From the NCBI RefSeq assembly GCF_030409305.1, contig NZ_JAUFPQ010000012.1, positions 238,506-302,505 on the forward strand: a stretch of DNA of 64,000 nucleotides, in the 5' to 3' direction. This stretch comes from Halomonas maura (lineage in GTDB: Bacteria; Pseudomonadota; Gammaproteobacteria; Pseudomonadales; Halomonadaceae). Of the stretch, positions 51,554-60,264 are shown one piece after another; within the stretch, counting starts at the first letter, position 1, and each line of letters opens with the position of its first letter. The notes under the pieces are model-generated. The model did no database searches. It was not told the DNA's origin and saw only the letters and a program-made list of their open reading frames with translations. Both the position numbers and the translations under genes were made by a program.

Positions 51554-53742
51554 GGCTGACGCCGGAGCAGCGGGCCGTGGTCGGCCACCCGGGCGGCCAC
51601 GCCCGGGTGGCGGCCGTGGCCGGGGCGGGCAAGACCACCACCATGGTGGCTCGGGTCCTGCACCTGCTCGAGCGGGGCGTGGCGCCGGGGCGGATCCTGG
51701 TGCTGATGTTCAACCGCTCCGCCCGCGAGGACTTCCAGGCCCGGCTCGCGGCCATGGCCCCGGCCGGCCAGCCGCTGCCCGACGTGCGCACCTTCCATTC
51801 CCTCGGGCATCGTCTCTCCCGCAGCCTGACCCGCTGGGGCGCGCTCGCCCCGCGGCAGCTGCTCACCGCCGACTGGCAACTGGAGCGGCTGCTGCGCCAC
51901 GCCACCCAGCAGGCCCTGCAGGCCCTCCCCGAGCCCGGCGAGGCGGCCCTGGAGGCCGAGAAGCTGGAGGCCCTGGCCCACTTCTGCGGGCTGGTGAAGG
52001 CGGAGATGGCGAGTCCCGCCGAGCTGTATGCCCGGCTCGACGTCGGCGAGGACACCGAGCACTTCGTCGCCGCCTTCGAGCACGCCGAGACCCTGCTCGC
52101 CGAGCAGGGGCTGATGACCTACTCGGATCTGCTCTACCGCCCGCTGCGCGCGCTGGAGGCCGACTCGAGCCTGCGGGGTCGGGTCCAGGGCTTCCTGGAC
52201 CACGTCATCATCGACGAGTACCAGGACATCAACCAGGCCCAGCAGCGCCTGCTGGCCGTGCTGGCCGGGGATCAGGCGGCGGTGATGGCGGTGGGCGATG
52301 CCAACCAGTGCATCTACGAGTGGCGCGGGGCGCATCCCGACACCATGCTCGAGAACTTCACCGCCACCTTCGGCGAGGCGCGGGACTACCCGCTCTCCAG
52401 CACCTTTCGCCACGGTCATGCCCTGGCGCTGGCCGCCAACCACGCCATCGCCGCCAACCGGCGCCGCCCCGACCAGCTCTGCCTGGCGGCGCCCGGCAAC
52501 CCGGCCACCGGGCTGGCGGTGGGGCAGGGGAGCCAGGGGCTGCTCGGCGAGCTCGGTGCCTGGCAGCGCCGGGGCCGAGGGCTCGACGAGGCCTGCCTGC
52601 TGGTGCGCAGCTGGGCCCTGTCGGTGCCCCTGCAGCTGGCCCTGCTGCGCGAGGGCGTGCCCTTCCGGCTGTCCCGGGAGGATCGCTTCGTGTTCCGCCT
52701 GCCCCTGGTGGAGGCCCTGGCCGGCTACCTGATGCTGGCGCTGGACGCCGGCCTGCTGCGGGATCCGGGCCACCTGCTGACCCTGCTCGCCCAGCCCACC
52801 CCCTTCGTTGCCCGGGAGCGCCTGGCGGCGCTGGCCACTCGCCTGGCCGAGACCCAGCGCTGGCCGGAGCGACACGATCCCCTGCTGGCCGGCCTGAAAC
52901 CCCACCAGCGGCGGACCCTGAAGCGTCGCTGGGCCCTGCTCTGCGAGCTGCCCCGGCATGCCGGCTGGACCCCGGCCCGCCTGCTCGAGCACGTGATCGA
53001 GAGCCTGGAGGCGGAGAAGGTGCTCAAGCGTGCCGCCGCGCGGCGCGACAAGGGCGAGGAGGACGTGCGGCTGCTCGATGTGCTGGTCGAGCAGGCCGGC
53101 GAGGCGCCGGACCTGGCGACCTTCATCGAGTTGCTGCGCCGGCCGGTGCAGAATCGCGATGACGGGGTGCTGATCACCACGGTGCACGGGGCCAAGGGCC
53201 TGGAGTGGCCACTGGTGGTGCTGGCGGGCCTCAACGAGGAGGACTTCCCCCACTACAGCCGGGACAATCCCCTGACTCCGCCGCGCCTCGAGGAGGAGCG
53301 GCGGCTGTTCTACGTGGCCATCACGCGGGCCCGGGAGCGACTGGTCATGCTGCATGACGGCGGCGACCACCGGCCCAGTCGCTTCCTCGACGAGACCGCC
53401 TGGCAGGATGGCCAGCGGGTCGCCGAGCGCCTGGCAGGAGAAGCTGGGGGCGAGACCCCGCTGGCGGTCGCGCAGCCGGGCCTGGTGCGCCGCTATGTCG
53501 CGGCGCTGGGCCGCTCGCTGCCCCTCGAGGAGGCCGCCGCGCCGGCGGGGGCGCCTCCGGCCGCCAGCGACTTCCGGGTCGGCCAGCGCCTCAGCCATGC
53601 GGTGTTCGGCGAAGGCGAGATCAGCGTGGTGGAGGGGGACCCGGACAATCCCGTGATCGAGGTGCGCTTCCGCCAGGCCGGCCGACGCCGGCTGATCGCC
53701 CGGCGGGCGCCCATCGAACTGCTCGAAGGAGAACGTGCATGA
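51550..53742 (+). CDS. UvrD/Rep-family superfamily I DNA helicase
   Basis: The 730-residue protein has Q-motif-like LTPEQRAVV, P-loop GAGKTTT (25-31), motif Ia FNRSARED, motif II DEYQD (near 221), motif III GDANQCIYEWRGA, motif IV STFRHGHA, motif V TVHGAKGLEW and motif VI VAITRARERL. The C-terminal 55 residues (FRVGQRLSHAVFGEGEIS... region) look like the Tudor-like RNA-polymerase-binding domain of UvrD/PcrA. It is distinct from canonical UvrD in length and in the E-Y of motif II. Coupled to the DUF1285 gene and, by 4 bp, to the rhodanese. Confidence 0.92.
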   Translation: MRLTPEQRAVVGHPGGHARVAAVAGAGKTTTMVARVLHLLERGVAPGRILVLMFNRSAREDFQARLAAMAPAGQPLPDVRTFHSLGHRLSRSLTRWGALAPRQLLTADWQLERLLRHATQQALQALPEPGEAALEAEKLEALAHFCGLVKAEMASPAELYARLDVGEDTEHFVAAFEHAETLLAEQGLMTYSDLLYRPLRALEADSSLRGRVQGFLDHVIIDEYQDINQAQQRLLAVLAGDQAAVMAVGDANQCIYEWRGAHPDTMLENFTATFGEARDYPLSSTFRHGHALALAANHAIAANRRRPDQLCLAAPGNPATGLAVGQGSQGLLGELGAWQRRGRGLDEACLLVRSWALSVPLQLALLREGVPFRLSREDRFVFRLPLVEALAGYLMLALDAGLLRDPGHLLTLLAQPTPFVARERLAALATRLAETQRWPERHDPLLAGLKPHQRRTLKRRWALLCELPRHAGWTPARLLEHVIESLEAEKVLKRAAARRDKGEEDVRLLDVLVEQAGEAPDLATFIELLRRPVQNRDDGVLITTVHGAKGLEWPLVVLAGLNEEDFPHYSRDNPLTPPRLEEERRLFYVAITRARERLVMLHDGGDHRPSRFLDETAWQDGQRVAERLAGEAGGETPLAVAQPGLVRRYVAALGRSLPLEEAAAPAGAPPAASDFRVGQRLSHAVFGEGEISVVEGDPDNPVIEVRFRQAGRRRLIARRAPIELLEGERA

Positions 53743-54563
53743 GCCGTGTGCTGATCGAGGCCAGTGAGCTGGCCCGGGCCCTCGAGGGGGACAATCCGCC
53801 GCTGGTGCTGGACTGCCGGGCGCGGCTGGGCGACCCGGATGCCGGCGCCCGGCTGTGGCGCGAGGGCCATGTGCCCGGCAGCCAGCACCTGGACCTCGAC
53901 CGCGACCTGGCCGCGCCCGCCGGCGCGGGCGGGCGTCACCCGCTGCCCGCGCCGGCGGCCTTCACCGCGGTCCTTCAGCGGCTGGGCATCGCCCCCGGGC
54001 GCGCGGTGGTGGTCTACGACGACCGGGGCGGCCAGCTGGCCGCGGCCCGCGCCTGGTGGATGCTGGCCTGCTGGGCCGGCCATCCCGAGGTGCGCGTGCT
54101 CGATGGCGGCCTGCGGGCCTGGCAGGATGCCGGCGGCGAGCTGCCGTTGGGCCGCGAGCCCCTGCCGTCCCCGAGCGACTGGACGCCGGCCTACCGCGAC
54201 GCCGTCCGGGTCGACGCCGACGAGGTGTTCTCCGGCCGTGCCCTCAAGGTGGATGCGCGCGCGCGGGAGCGCTTCCGCGGCGAAGCCGAGGCGGTGGACC
54301 CGGTGGCGGGGCATATTCCCGGCGCCGTGTGTCGTCCCAGCGCCGACAACCTCGACGAGAGCGGCCGTTTCAAGGCGCCCGACGCGCTGGCAGCAGAGCT
54401 GCCCGCCGGCGACGCGGTGATCGCCTACTGTGGCTCAGGGGTCACCGCCTGCCACGACATCCTCGCCTATGCCGTCGCCGGCCGGCCCCTGCCGCGCCTC
54501 TACGCCGGCTCCTGGAGCGAGTGGCTCCGCGATCCCGCCCGGCCCATCGCCACCGGCGACTGA
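53739..54563 (+). CDS. Thiosulfate/3-mercaptopyruvate sulfurtransferase (two-domain rhodanese)
   Basis: The 274-residue protein has two rhodanese domains: an inactive first (VYDDRGGQLAAARAWWML) and an active second with the cysteine C231 in YCGSGVTAC. The CGSGVTA loop is the mercaptopyruvate sulfurtransferase form rather than CRxGx(R/T) of thiosulfate enzymes. The GHIPGA segment sits before it. Its ATG overlaps the helicase stop, and a terminator follows. Confidence 0.92.
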   Translation: MSRVLIEASELARALEGDNPPLVLDCRARLGDPDAGARLWREGHVPGSQHLDLDRDLAAPAGAGGRHPLPAPAAFTAVLQRLGIAPGRAVVVYDDRGGQLAAARAWWMLACWAGHPEVRVLDGGLRAWQDAGGELPLGREPLPSPSDWTPAYRDAVRVDADEVFSGRALKVDARARERFRGEAEAVDPVAGHIPGAVCRPSADNLDESGRFKAPDALAAELPAGDAVIAYCGSGVTACHDILAYAVAGRPLPRLYAGSWSEWLRDPARPIATGD

Positions 54564-54567
54564 CATG

Positions 54568-54600
54568 AAGAGGCCCCACCATGGCGGGGCCTCTTTCTTT
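54568..54600. terminator. Terminator between the rhodanese gene and etfD
   Basis: AAGAGGCCCC (54568-54577) pairs with GGGGCCTCTT (54586-54595), followed by TCTTT. It lies between converging genes and best fits the plus strand. Confidence 0.85.
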
Positions 54601-54611
54601 GGGCGGAGTCG

Positions 54612-56294
54612 TTACATGTTGGGGTAGTTCGGCCCGCCGCCGCCCTCCGGCGCCACCCAGGTGATGTTCTGGGCCGGGTCCTTGATGTCGCAGGTCTTGC
54701 AATGGATGCAGTTCTGGAAGTTGATCTGGAACTTGGGATTCCCCGCCTCGTCCTCGATCACCTCGTAGACGCCCACCGGGCAGTAGCGCTGGGCCGGCTC
54801 GGCATACTCGGGCAGGTTGTCGCGGATCGGCAACTCCGGGTCGGCGAGCCTGAGGTGGCAGGGCTGGTCCTCCTCGTGGTTGGTGTTGGACAGGAACACC
54901 GACGAGGGCTTGTCGAAGGACAGCTTGCCGTCCGGCTTGGGGTAGTCGATCGCCTCGCACTCGGCCGCCTTCTTCAGGGTGGCATGATCCGGCACGGTGT
55001 CGTGCAGGGTCGGCAGCTTGCCGCCGACGAGCTGGTCGAGGAAGTTGTAGGCGCCGCCGCCCAGGGTGCCGTACTTGTGGATCGCCGGGCCGAAGCTGCG
55101 GCTCTCGTCGAGTTCCCGGTAGGCCCAGCTGGCCTGCCACTTGTCCTCGAAGGCGCCGAGCTCGTCGCCGCCCTCGTCGCCGGCCGCGATGGCCTCGAAG
55201 ACGCTCTCGGCGGCCACCATGCCGGACTTCATGGCGGTGTGCAGGCCCTTGATCTTGGCGAAGTTGAGGGTGCCGGCGTCGCAGCCGATCAACAGCCCCC
55301 CGGGGAAGGTCATCTTCGGCAGGCAGTTGAGGCCGCCCTTGGTGATGGCCCGGGCGCCGTAGGCGACCCGCGAGCCGCCCTCGAGGTGCTGCTTGAGCAC
55401 CGGGTGGTGCTTCATGCGCTGGAACTCGTCGAAGGGCGACAGGTAGGGGTTCTGGTAGGACAGGTCCATGATCAGGCCGACCACCACCTGGGCATTCTCC
55501 GCATGGTAGAGGAACCAGCCGCCGTGGGTGTGCTTGTCCAGCGGCCAGCCGGAGCCGTGCAGTACCAGGCCCGGCTCGTGCTTGTCGGTGGGGATGTCCC
55601 ACAGCTCCTTGAGGCCGATGCCGTAGTGCTGGGGGTCCTTGCCGGCATCGAGCTGGAAGCGCTCGATCAGGCGCTTGCCGATGTGGCCCCGGGCGCCCTC
55701 GGCGAACAGGGTGTACTTGGCGCGCAGTTCCATGCCCGGCATATGGCCGTCCTTGGGCTGGCCATCGGCGCCCACGCCCATGTCGCCGACCAGGATGCCC
55801 TTGACCACCTCGTCCTCGACGATCGCTTCCTGGGCGGCGAAGCCGGGAAAGATCTCGACGCCGAGTTCCTCGGCCTGCTCGGCCAGCCAGCGGCACAGGT
55901 TGCCGGCGCTGATCACGTAGCGGCGGGAGTCGCCACTCGTGATGTCGCCGCCGGTGTTGTGCATGGTCTTGGGCACCAGGGCGTTGGGCAGCTTCTGGGC
56001 CTTCTCGGCATCCTTGAGCAGGTAGAGCTCGTCGCGAACGGCCGGCGTGGTCAGCGGGGCGCCGCGCGCCTCCCAGTCGGGAAACAGCTCCTGGAGGGCG
56101 CGGGGCTCGAAGACCGCCCCGGAGAGGATATGCGCGCCCACCTCGGAGCCCTTCTCGACCACGCACACGGTCAGCTCCTGCTCGGCCTCGCCCGCCTGCT
56201 GCATCAGGCGGCAGGCCGCGGCCAGGCCGGAGGGGCCGGCGCCGACGATGACCACGTCGAAGTCCATGGAGTCGCGCTCTACTTGTTCAGTCAT
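54612..56294 (-). CDS. etfD: Electron transfer flavoprotein:ubiquinone oxidoreductase
   Basis: Membrane-associated flavo-iron-sulfur enzyme that passes electrons from ETF to ubiquinone during fatty-acid and amino-acid oxidation. The 560-residue protein has the FAD loop VGAGPSGLAAA (17-27) and C-terminal 4Fe-4S cysteines in YCPVG and CIHCKTCDIKDP (529, 532, 535). Divergent from etfB-etfA across 362 bp, as in Pseudomonas. The ATG at 56294 has GGAGGAGACAC just upstream. Confidence 0.97.
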   Translation of the reverse strand: MTEQVERDSMDFDVVIVGAGPSGLAAACRLMQQAGEAEQELTVCVVEKGSEVGAHILSGAVFEPRALQELFPDWEARGAPLTTPAVRDELYLLKDAEKAQKLPNALVPKTMHNTGGDITSGDSRRYVISAGNLCRWLAEQAEELGVEIFPGFAAQEAIVEDEVVKGILVGDMGVGADGQPKDGHMPGMELRAKYTLFAEGARGHIGKRLIERFQLDAGKDPQHYGIGLKELWDIPTDKHEPGLVLHGSGWPLDKHTHGGWFLYHAENAQVVVGLIMDLSYQNPYLSPFDEFQRMKHHPVLKQHLEGGSRVAYGARAITKGGLNCLPKMTFPGGLLIGCDAGTLNFAKIKGLHTAMKSGMVAAESVFEAIAAGDEGGDELGAFEDKWQASWAYRELDESRSFGPAIHKYGTLGGGAYNFLDQLVGGKLPTLHDTVPDHATLKKAAECEAIDYPKPDGKLSFDKPSSVFLSNTNHEEDQPCHLRLADPELPIRDNLPEYAEPAQRYCPVGVYEVIEDEAGNPKFQINFQNCIHCKTCDIKDPAQNITWVAPEGGGGPNYPNM

Positions 56295-56361
56295 CGGATG
56301 TGTCTCCTCCCACGGCGACGACGCCCGGGTCCCGGGGGCACCACTAACGTCGATAGGTTTT

Positions 56362-56375
56362 AAAACGGTCGTTTG
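56362..56375. promoter_or_regulatory. Candidate PsrA operator upstream of etfD
   Basis: AAAAC-GGTC-GTTTG matches the reported Pseudomonas PsrA pattern (G/C)AAAC-N2-4-GTTT(G/C) in all but the first base. It lies 68 bp before the etfD start. PsrA is a TetR-family regulator responding to long-chain fatty acids, and its Pseudomonas regulon includes the ETF dehydrogenase gene. The regulator gene itself is not in this window. Confidence 0.5.
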
Positions 56376-56384
56376 CTTCTAGCT

Positions 56385-56421
56385 GTGACCCATGATAGGC
56401 ATAATACCGTCAAAGGGTCAC
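56385..56421. promoter_or_regulatory. Inverted repeat GTGACCC-N23-GGGTCAC in the etfD-etfB spacer
   Basis: Perfect 7-bp arms at 56385-56391 and 56415-56421, centres 30 bp apart (about three helical turns). Between them lie minus-strand -10-like hexamers (TATTAT, TATCAT) toward etfD. The rest of the 362-bp spacer holds no gene; toward etfB, TATAAG at 56550-56555 is a weak -10 candidate. The protein binding this repeat, if any, is unknown. Confidence 0.35.
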
Positions 56422-56656
56422 CCCTTACGATGGGTGGTGGCATCGCGAGGGCCGTTTCCCGGCATGGCGAGGATTGTTGTGGTCGCCCGGGCTGTGGCAC
56501 ATTAGAAGGGTTTTTTGGTGCGGCGCCTATCAAACGCTTGCATGAAACATATAAGGGCATGCCGGTCGGTTCTAAGAGGGCCGGGCATCGCGCCGTGGTG
56601 GCGTGATACCCGTTCCCGTCACCCAAGGTTCCGAAACTGAACCAAGCGAGGACAAC

Positions 56657-57409
56657 ATGAAGGTACTCGTCGCGGTCAAACGCGTCATCGACTACAACGT
56701 CAAGATCCGGGTCAAGCCGGACAATTCCGACGTCGATCTGACCAACGTCAAGATGGCCATGAACCCCTTCTGCGAGATCGCCGTGGAGGAAGCGGTGCGG
56801 CTCAAGGAGAAGGGCGTGGCGACCGAGGTGGTCGCGGTCACCGTGGGCCCCAAGGCCGCCCAGGAGCAGCTGCGCACCGCGCTGGCGCTGGGTGCCGACC
56901 GGGCCATCCACGTGCAGACCGACGAGCGCGTCGAGTCGCTGGGCGCCGCCAAGGCGCTGGCCAAGGTGGTCGAGGCGGAGCAGCCGGAGCTTACGATCCT
57001 CGGCAAGCAGGCCATCGACAGCGACAACAACCAGACCGGCCAGATGCTCGCCGCCCTGACCGGCCGGCCCCAGGGCACCTTCGCCTCCGCGGTCGTGGTC
57101 GAGGACGGCAAGCTCAAGGTGACCCGCGAGATCGACGGCGGCCTGCAGACCGTCGAACTGGCGCTGCCGGCCATCGTCACCACCGACCTGCGCCTGAACG
57201 AGCCGCGCTACGCCAAGCTGCCCGATATCATGAAGGCCAAGAAGAAGCCGCTGGACACCAAGACACCGGAGGAACTGGGCGTCGAGGTGGCCTCACGGCT
57301 CACGCTGGTCAAGGTCGAGCCGCCGGCCGAGCGCCAGGGCGGCGTCAAGGTGGGCTCCGTGGACGAGCTCGTGGACAAACTCAAGAACGAAGCCAAGGTG
57401 ATCTCATGA
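56657..57409 (+). CDS. etfB: Electron transfer flavoprotein beta subunit
   Basis: Beta subunit of the soluble ETF that collects electrons from acyl-CoA dehydrogenases. The 250-residue protein starts [19 protein letters not shown], has the adenosine-phosphate-binding [15 protein letters not shown] (near 119-133) and ends in the helical arm that embraces the alpha subunit. The ATG at 56657 follows GCGAGGACAAC. It overlaps etfA by 4 bp. Confidence 0.97.
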   Translation: MKVLVAVKRVIDYNVKIRVKPDNSDVDLTNVKMAMNPFCEIAVEEAVRLKEKGVATEVVAVTVGPKAAQEQLRTALALGADRAIHVQTDERVESLGAAKALAKVVEAEQPELTILGKQAIDSDNNQTGQMLAALTGRPQGTFASAVVVEDGKLKVTREIDGGLQTVELALPAIVTTDLRLNEPRYAKLPDIMKAKKKPLDTKTPEELGVEVASRLTLVKVEPPAERQGGVKVGSVDELVDKLKNEAKVIS

Positions 57410-58332
57410 GTATCCTGGTCCTTGCCGAACAGCACGACGGCCAGCTGGCCGAGACCACCGCCCACGTGGTGGCCGCGGCCAAGGCCATCGGGGGCGATAT
57501 CGATGTGCTGGTGGCCGGCGAGCACGTCGGCGCCATCGCCGAGGCCGCCGCCCGGCTCGACGGCGTGAGCCGGGTGCGCGTCGCCGACTCCGCCGTCTAC
57601 GCCCATCAACTGGCCGAGCCCCTGGGCGAGCTGCTGGTGGCGCTGGCCGACGACTACAGCCACGTGCTGGCCGCCGCCACCACCACCGGCAAGAACGTCA
57701 TGCCGCGGCTGGCCGCGCTCAAGGACGTGGCCCAGCTCTCCGAGATCATCGCGGTGGAGAGCGCCGATACCTTCAAGCGGCCGATCTATGCCGGCAACGC
57801 CATCGCCACCGTGCAGAGCCCTGATGCCCTGAAGGTGATGACCGTGCGCGCTACCGCCTTCGACGCCGTCGCCGAGACGGGCGCCGCCAGCGTCGAGGCG
57901 GTGGAGACCGTGGTCGACAACGCCCTGTCGCGCTTCGTCGGCGAGGAGCTGGCCTCGAGCGACCGTCCCGAGCTGGGCGCCGCCAAGGTGGTGATCTCCG
58001 GCGGCCGCGGCATGGGCAGCGGCGACAACTTCACGCTGCTCGAGGGCATCGCCGACAAGCTGGGCGCGGCGATCGGCGCCTCGCGGGCGGCGGTGGACGC
58101 CGGTTTCGTGCCCAACGACATGCAGGTCGGCCAGACCGGCAAGATCGTCGCCCCGGAGCTCTACATCGCCGTGGGCATCTCGGGCGCCATCCAGCACCTG
58201 GCGGGCATGAAGGACTCCAAGGTGATCGTCGCCATCAACAAGGACGAAGAGGCGCCGATCTTCCAGGTGGCGGACTATGGCCTGGTCGGCGACCTGTTCG
58301 AGATCCTGCCGGAGCTCGAGAGCAAGCTCTAG
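57406..58332 (+). CDS. etfA: Electron transfer flavoprotein alpha subunit
   Basis: FAD-binding subunit of ETF. The 308-residue protein has the C-terminal FAD domain with [28 protein letters not shown], and the [17 protein letters not shown] loop. The final segment [17 protein letters not shown] is the sequence copied in the tandem array that follows. No intrinsic terminator follows directly. Confidence 0.97.
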   Translation: MSILVLAEQHDGQLAETTAHVVAAAKAIGGDIDVLVAGEHVGAIAEAAARLDGVSRVRVADSAVYAHQLAEPLGELLVALADDYSHVLAAATTTGKNVMPRLAALKDVAQLSEIIAVESADTFKRPIYAGNAIATVQSPDALKVMTVRATAFDAVAETGAASVEAVETVVDNALSRFVGEELASSDRPELGAAKVVISGGRGMGSGDNFTLLEGIADKLGAAIGASRAAVDAGFVPNDMQVGQTGKIVAPELYIAVGISGAIQHLAGMKDSKVIVAINKDEEAPIFQVADYGLVGDLFEILPELESKL

Positions 58333-58855
58333 GGCCTGAAAGCAGAAGGGCGCGATCGTCCAGGTCGCGCTCTCGACAGTCAGTGGGCTGGTCGCCGATC
58401 TCTTCGAAGCCCTGCCGGAATTGGAGCAGAAGCTCTAAGGGCGAGAGGCGATCGGGCGCTTCCCGGTCGCGCTCTCGACAGTCAGTGGGCTGGTCGCCGA
58501 TCTCTTCGAAGCCCTGCCGGAATTGGAGCAGAAGCTCTAAGGGCGAGAGGCGATCGGGCGCTTCCCGGTCGCGCTCTCGACAGTCGGTGGCCTGATCGGC
58601 GACCTGTTCGAGATCCTGCCCGAGCTCGAGAGCAAGCTCCAGGGCCTGAAAGCAGAAGGGCGCGATCGTCCAGGTCGCGCTCTCGACAGTCGGTGGCCTG
58701 ATCGGCGACCTGTTCGAGGTCCTGCCCGAACTCGAGAGCAAGCTCCAGGGCCTGTAGGGCAGAAGGGCGCGATCGTCCAGGTCGCGCTCTCGACAGTCGG
58801 TGGCCTGGTCGGCGAGCTGTTCGAGGTGCTGCCCGAACTCGAGAGCAAGCCCCAG
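58279..58855. repeat. Tandem degenerate copies of the etfA 3' end (1 genuine + 5)
   Basis: The unit runs from the codons for GLVGDLFE to about 50 bp past the stop. The genuine copy starts at 58279; copies start near 58385, 58487, 58589, 58695 and 58802 (periods 106, 102, 102, 106, 107). Copies 1 and 2 differ at a single base and end in TAA; copies 3-5 have lost the stop (CAG). Copies 1-2 differ from etfA largely at third codon positions, keeping [17 protein letters not shown]. The linker resembles the coding stretch for APIFQVADY and forms a hairpin (GCGCGATC with GGTCGCGC, or GCGATCGGG with CCCGGTCGC). The array is most simply a non-coding region left by repeated duplication. Confidence 0.93.
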
Positions 58856-58899
58856 GGCCTGAACGCCAGCGGTCGCGCGCTATCGCATATGGCCGACAT

Positions 58900-58936
58900 C
58901 GAAGGGCCGGTCTCCCGCAGGGGGGCCGGCCCTTCG
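58900..58936. terminator. Hairpin after the uncharacterised minus-strand gene
   Basis: CGAAGGGCCGG (58900-58910) pairs perfectly with CCGGCCCTTCG (58926-58936) around a 15-nt loop. It lies between the etfA repeat array and the 3' end of the minus-strand gene at 58951. No T-run follows, so termination is likely but not certain. Confidence 0.5.
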
Positions 58937-58950
58937 TGCCGTTGGGGGCG

Positions 58951-59352
58951 TCAGCCGAGCCCCAGGCGGCGGAACAGGCGACGCGCCGAGCCGTGCCAGT
59001 GGCCGCGGACGGGCCTCTGCGGCATGGCCAGACGGGCGGCGTGCCCCAAGGGAATGATGATGGCGTCGAGGTGCTGGCGGCACTGTCCTCGGTCGAGACC
59101 GCCCGGGCACTGGAGCAGCAGCAGGCCGACGTGGGAAATGGCGCCGTCCAGGGCGCGGCAGAGGTCCGCCCGGGAGGCGGCCTCGCTCCGGCAGCGATGC
59201 ATCTCGCCCAGCAGCATGCTGATCAATCCCGTGTCCAGCCAGCACGGCGATCCGTCACCGCCCGGGCCCTCGTCGACGGACTGTCGGATGGCCCGGAAGG
59301 AGACGTGAAGGAAGATGCAGGTGTAGTGCAGCCGGGATCGGTCGATAGCCAT
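58951..59352 (-). CDS. Uncharacterised protein with Fur-box promoter
   Basis: A 133-residue protein that I do not recognise. Codon third positions are strongly G or C on this strand, supporting real coding, and the plus-strand alternative lacks signals. It contains six cysteines (for example in MHRCRSEA, ADLCRALD, LLQCPGG and GQCRQHLD), several histidines, a hydrophobic stretch HVGLLLLQ, and a basic end (SARRLFRRLGLG). A strong promoter (59414-59385) overlapped by a Fur box precedes it, so it is probably derepressed by iron starvation. It is divergent from the TonB2-type operon, hinting at a role in iron or haem metabolism; that is inference. Confidence 0.75.
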   Translation of the reverse strand: MAIDRSRLHYTCIFLHVSFRAIRQSVDEGPGGDGSPCWLDTGLISMLLGEMHRCRSEAASRADLCRALDGAISHVGLLLLQCPGGLDRGQCRQHLDAIIIPLGHAARLAMPQRPVRGHWHGSARRLFRRLGLG

Positions 59353-59371
59353 GAGACGCCCTGTGAAGGGT

Positions 59372-59390
59372 GATAAGGGTTCTCATTATC
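59372..59390. promoter_or_regulatory. Fur box between the uncharacterised gene and the TonB2 operon
   Basis: The 19 bases match 15 of 19 positions of the GATAATGATAATCATTATC consensus, with both outer arms (GATAA and TCATTATC) intact. The site covers the -10 of the minus-strand promoter and lies 110 bp before the first gene of the TonB2-type operon. A weaker, 10-of-19 similarity begins at 59439. Confidence 0.75.
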
Positions 59391-59414
59391 GTTACTTGGC
59401 CTCCATCCCGTCAA
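59385..59414 (-). promoter_or_regulatory. Promoter of the uncharacterised Fur-linked gene
   Basis: On the minus strand TTGACG (59414-59409) and GATAAT (59390-59385) are separated by 18 bp; each matches five of six consensus positions. The -10 is inside the Fur box, so bound Fur would block it. The leader is about 25-30 nt. Confidence 0.7.
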
Positions 59415-59499
59415 ATGACGCCAGGCTCCATGAGCATTGATAACTATTCTTGTTTGAGGTAGCGTGCCCGGCATTCCGCGCACCTTCCGGGAGACGAGA

Positions 59500-60264
59500 G
59501 TGCACAACAGAGCATCATGGATTCACTGGAGCCTGGCAGGCCTCGCCTTGACGGCGGCCGCGAGTGCCCCGGCCACCGAATTGCGTGAAGAGGCGATCGA
59601 GGCCCAGCGCACCCAGGCCGGACTGCAGGCGCGCATCGACGGCGCCGACCAGGCGGTTCGCGAGCGCCTGCAGGCCCTGCGTCAGGCCCGGGAAGAGACC
59701 CGGCGTCTGGCGCGCTACAACGCCGAGCTGAGCCCCCTGGTGGATCAGCAGGCCGAGCTGCTGGCCGGCCGCCGTGAGGCGCTGGCGACCCTGTCCGAGA
59801 CCCGCCAGGCGCTTCCCGGACTGCTGCGTGACATGGTCGAGCGCCTGCGCCAATGGGTCGCCCATGACATGCCCTTCCTCCAGGAGGAGCGCCTCGCCCG
59901 GGTGGACAGCCTCGAGGCCATGCTCGCCGACCCCGAACTCGCCAGCGACGAGAAGCTGTCCCGGGTGCTGGCCGCCTGGCGCAGCGAACTCGACTACGGC
60001 CGTGGCCTCGATGCCTGGCGCGGCGAGTTGCCGGGAGAGCCGCCACGCGAGGTGGACTTCCTGCGCCTGGGCCGGGTGGGGTGGTACTACCTGACCCCGG
60101 ACGGGCGTCGGGGAGGGGTCTGGCAGGCGGCCACCGGCGACTGGCGCCCCCTCGACGAAGACGCCCGCGGTGAGGTTCGCAAGGGCCTGCTCATCGTCCG
60201 CGAGCAGCGTGCCCCCGAACTGCTCGACCTGCCCCTCTCCCGATCGGTGGAGAATGCCTCATGA
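59500..60264 (+). CDS. DUF3450 family periplasmic protein
   Basis: First gene of the TonB2-type operon. The 254-residue protein has a signal peptide (about 1-25, ending ASAPA), a long coiled-coil region rich in Gln, Arg and Ala (about 27-110), and the DUF3450 segment LRLGRVGWYYLTPDGRRGGVWQ around residues 188-209 (core GWYYLTPDGR). In Vibrio a DUF3450 protein stands at the head of the same cluster; its role is unknown. The GTG at 59500 has GGGAGA 6 bases upstream; the in-frame GTG at 59464 gives no signal peptide and is rejected. Overlaps the next gene by 4 bp. Confidence 0.85.
   Translation: MHNRASWIHWSLAGLALTAAASAPATELREEAIEAQRTQAGLQARIDGADQAVRERLQALRQAREETRRLARYNAELSPLVDQQAELLAGRREALATLSETRQALPGLLRDMVERLRQWVAHDMPFLQEERLARVDSLEAMLADPELASDEKLSRVLAAWRSELDYGRGLDAWRGELPGEPPREVDFLRLGRVGWYYLTPDGRRGGVWQAATGDWRPLDEDARGEVRKGLLIVREQRAPELLDLPLSRSVENAS

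Noticed and set aside
58279..58855. Repeat array after etfA as CRISPR, or as a repeat-protein gene on the minus strand
   Set aside because: Both parts of the unit derive from etfA, so there are no spacers; periods of 106-107 bp break any common frame and the minus-strand frame lacks a start signal.
58936..59373. Plus-strand frame opposite the uncharacterised Fur-linked gene
   Set aside because: The minus strand has the better codon pattern, a strong promoter and a Fur box; the plus frame has none of these.
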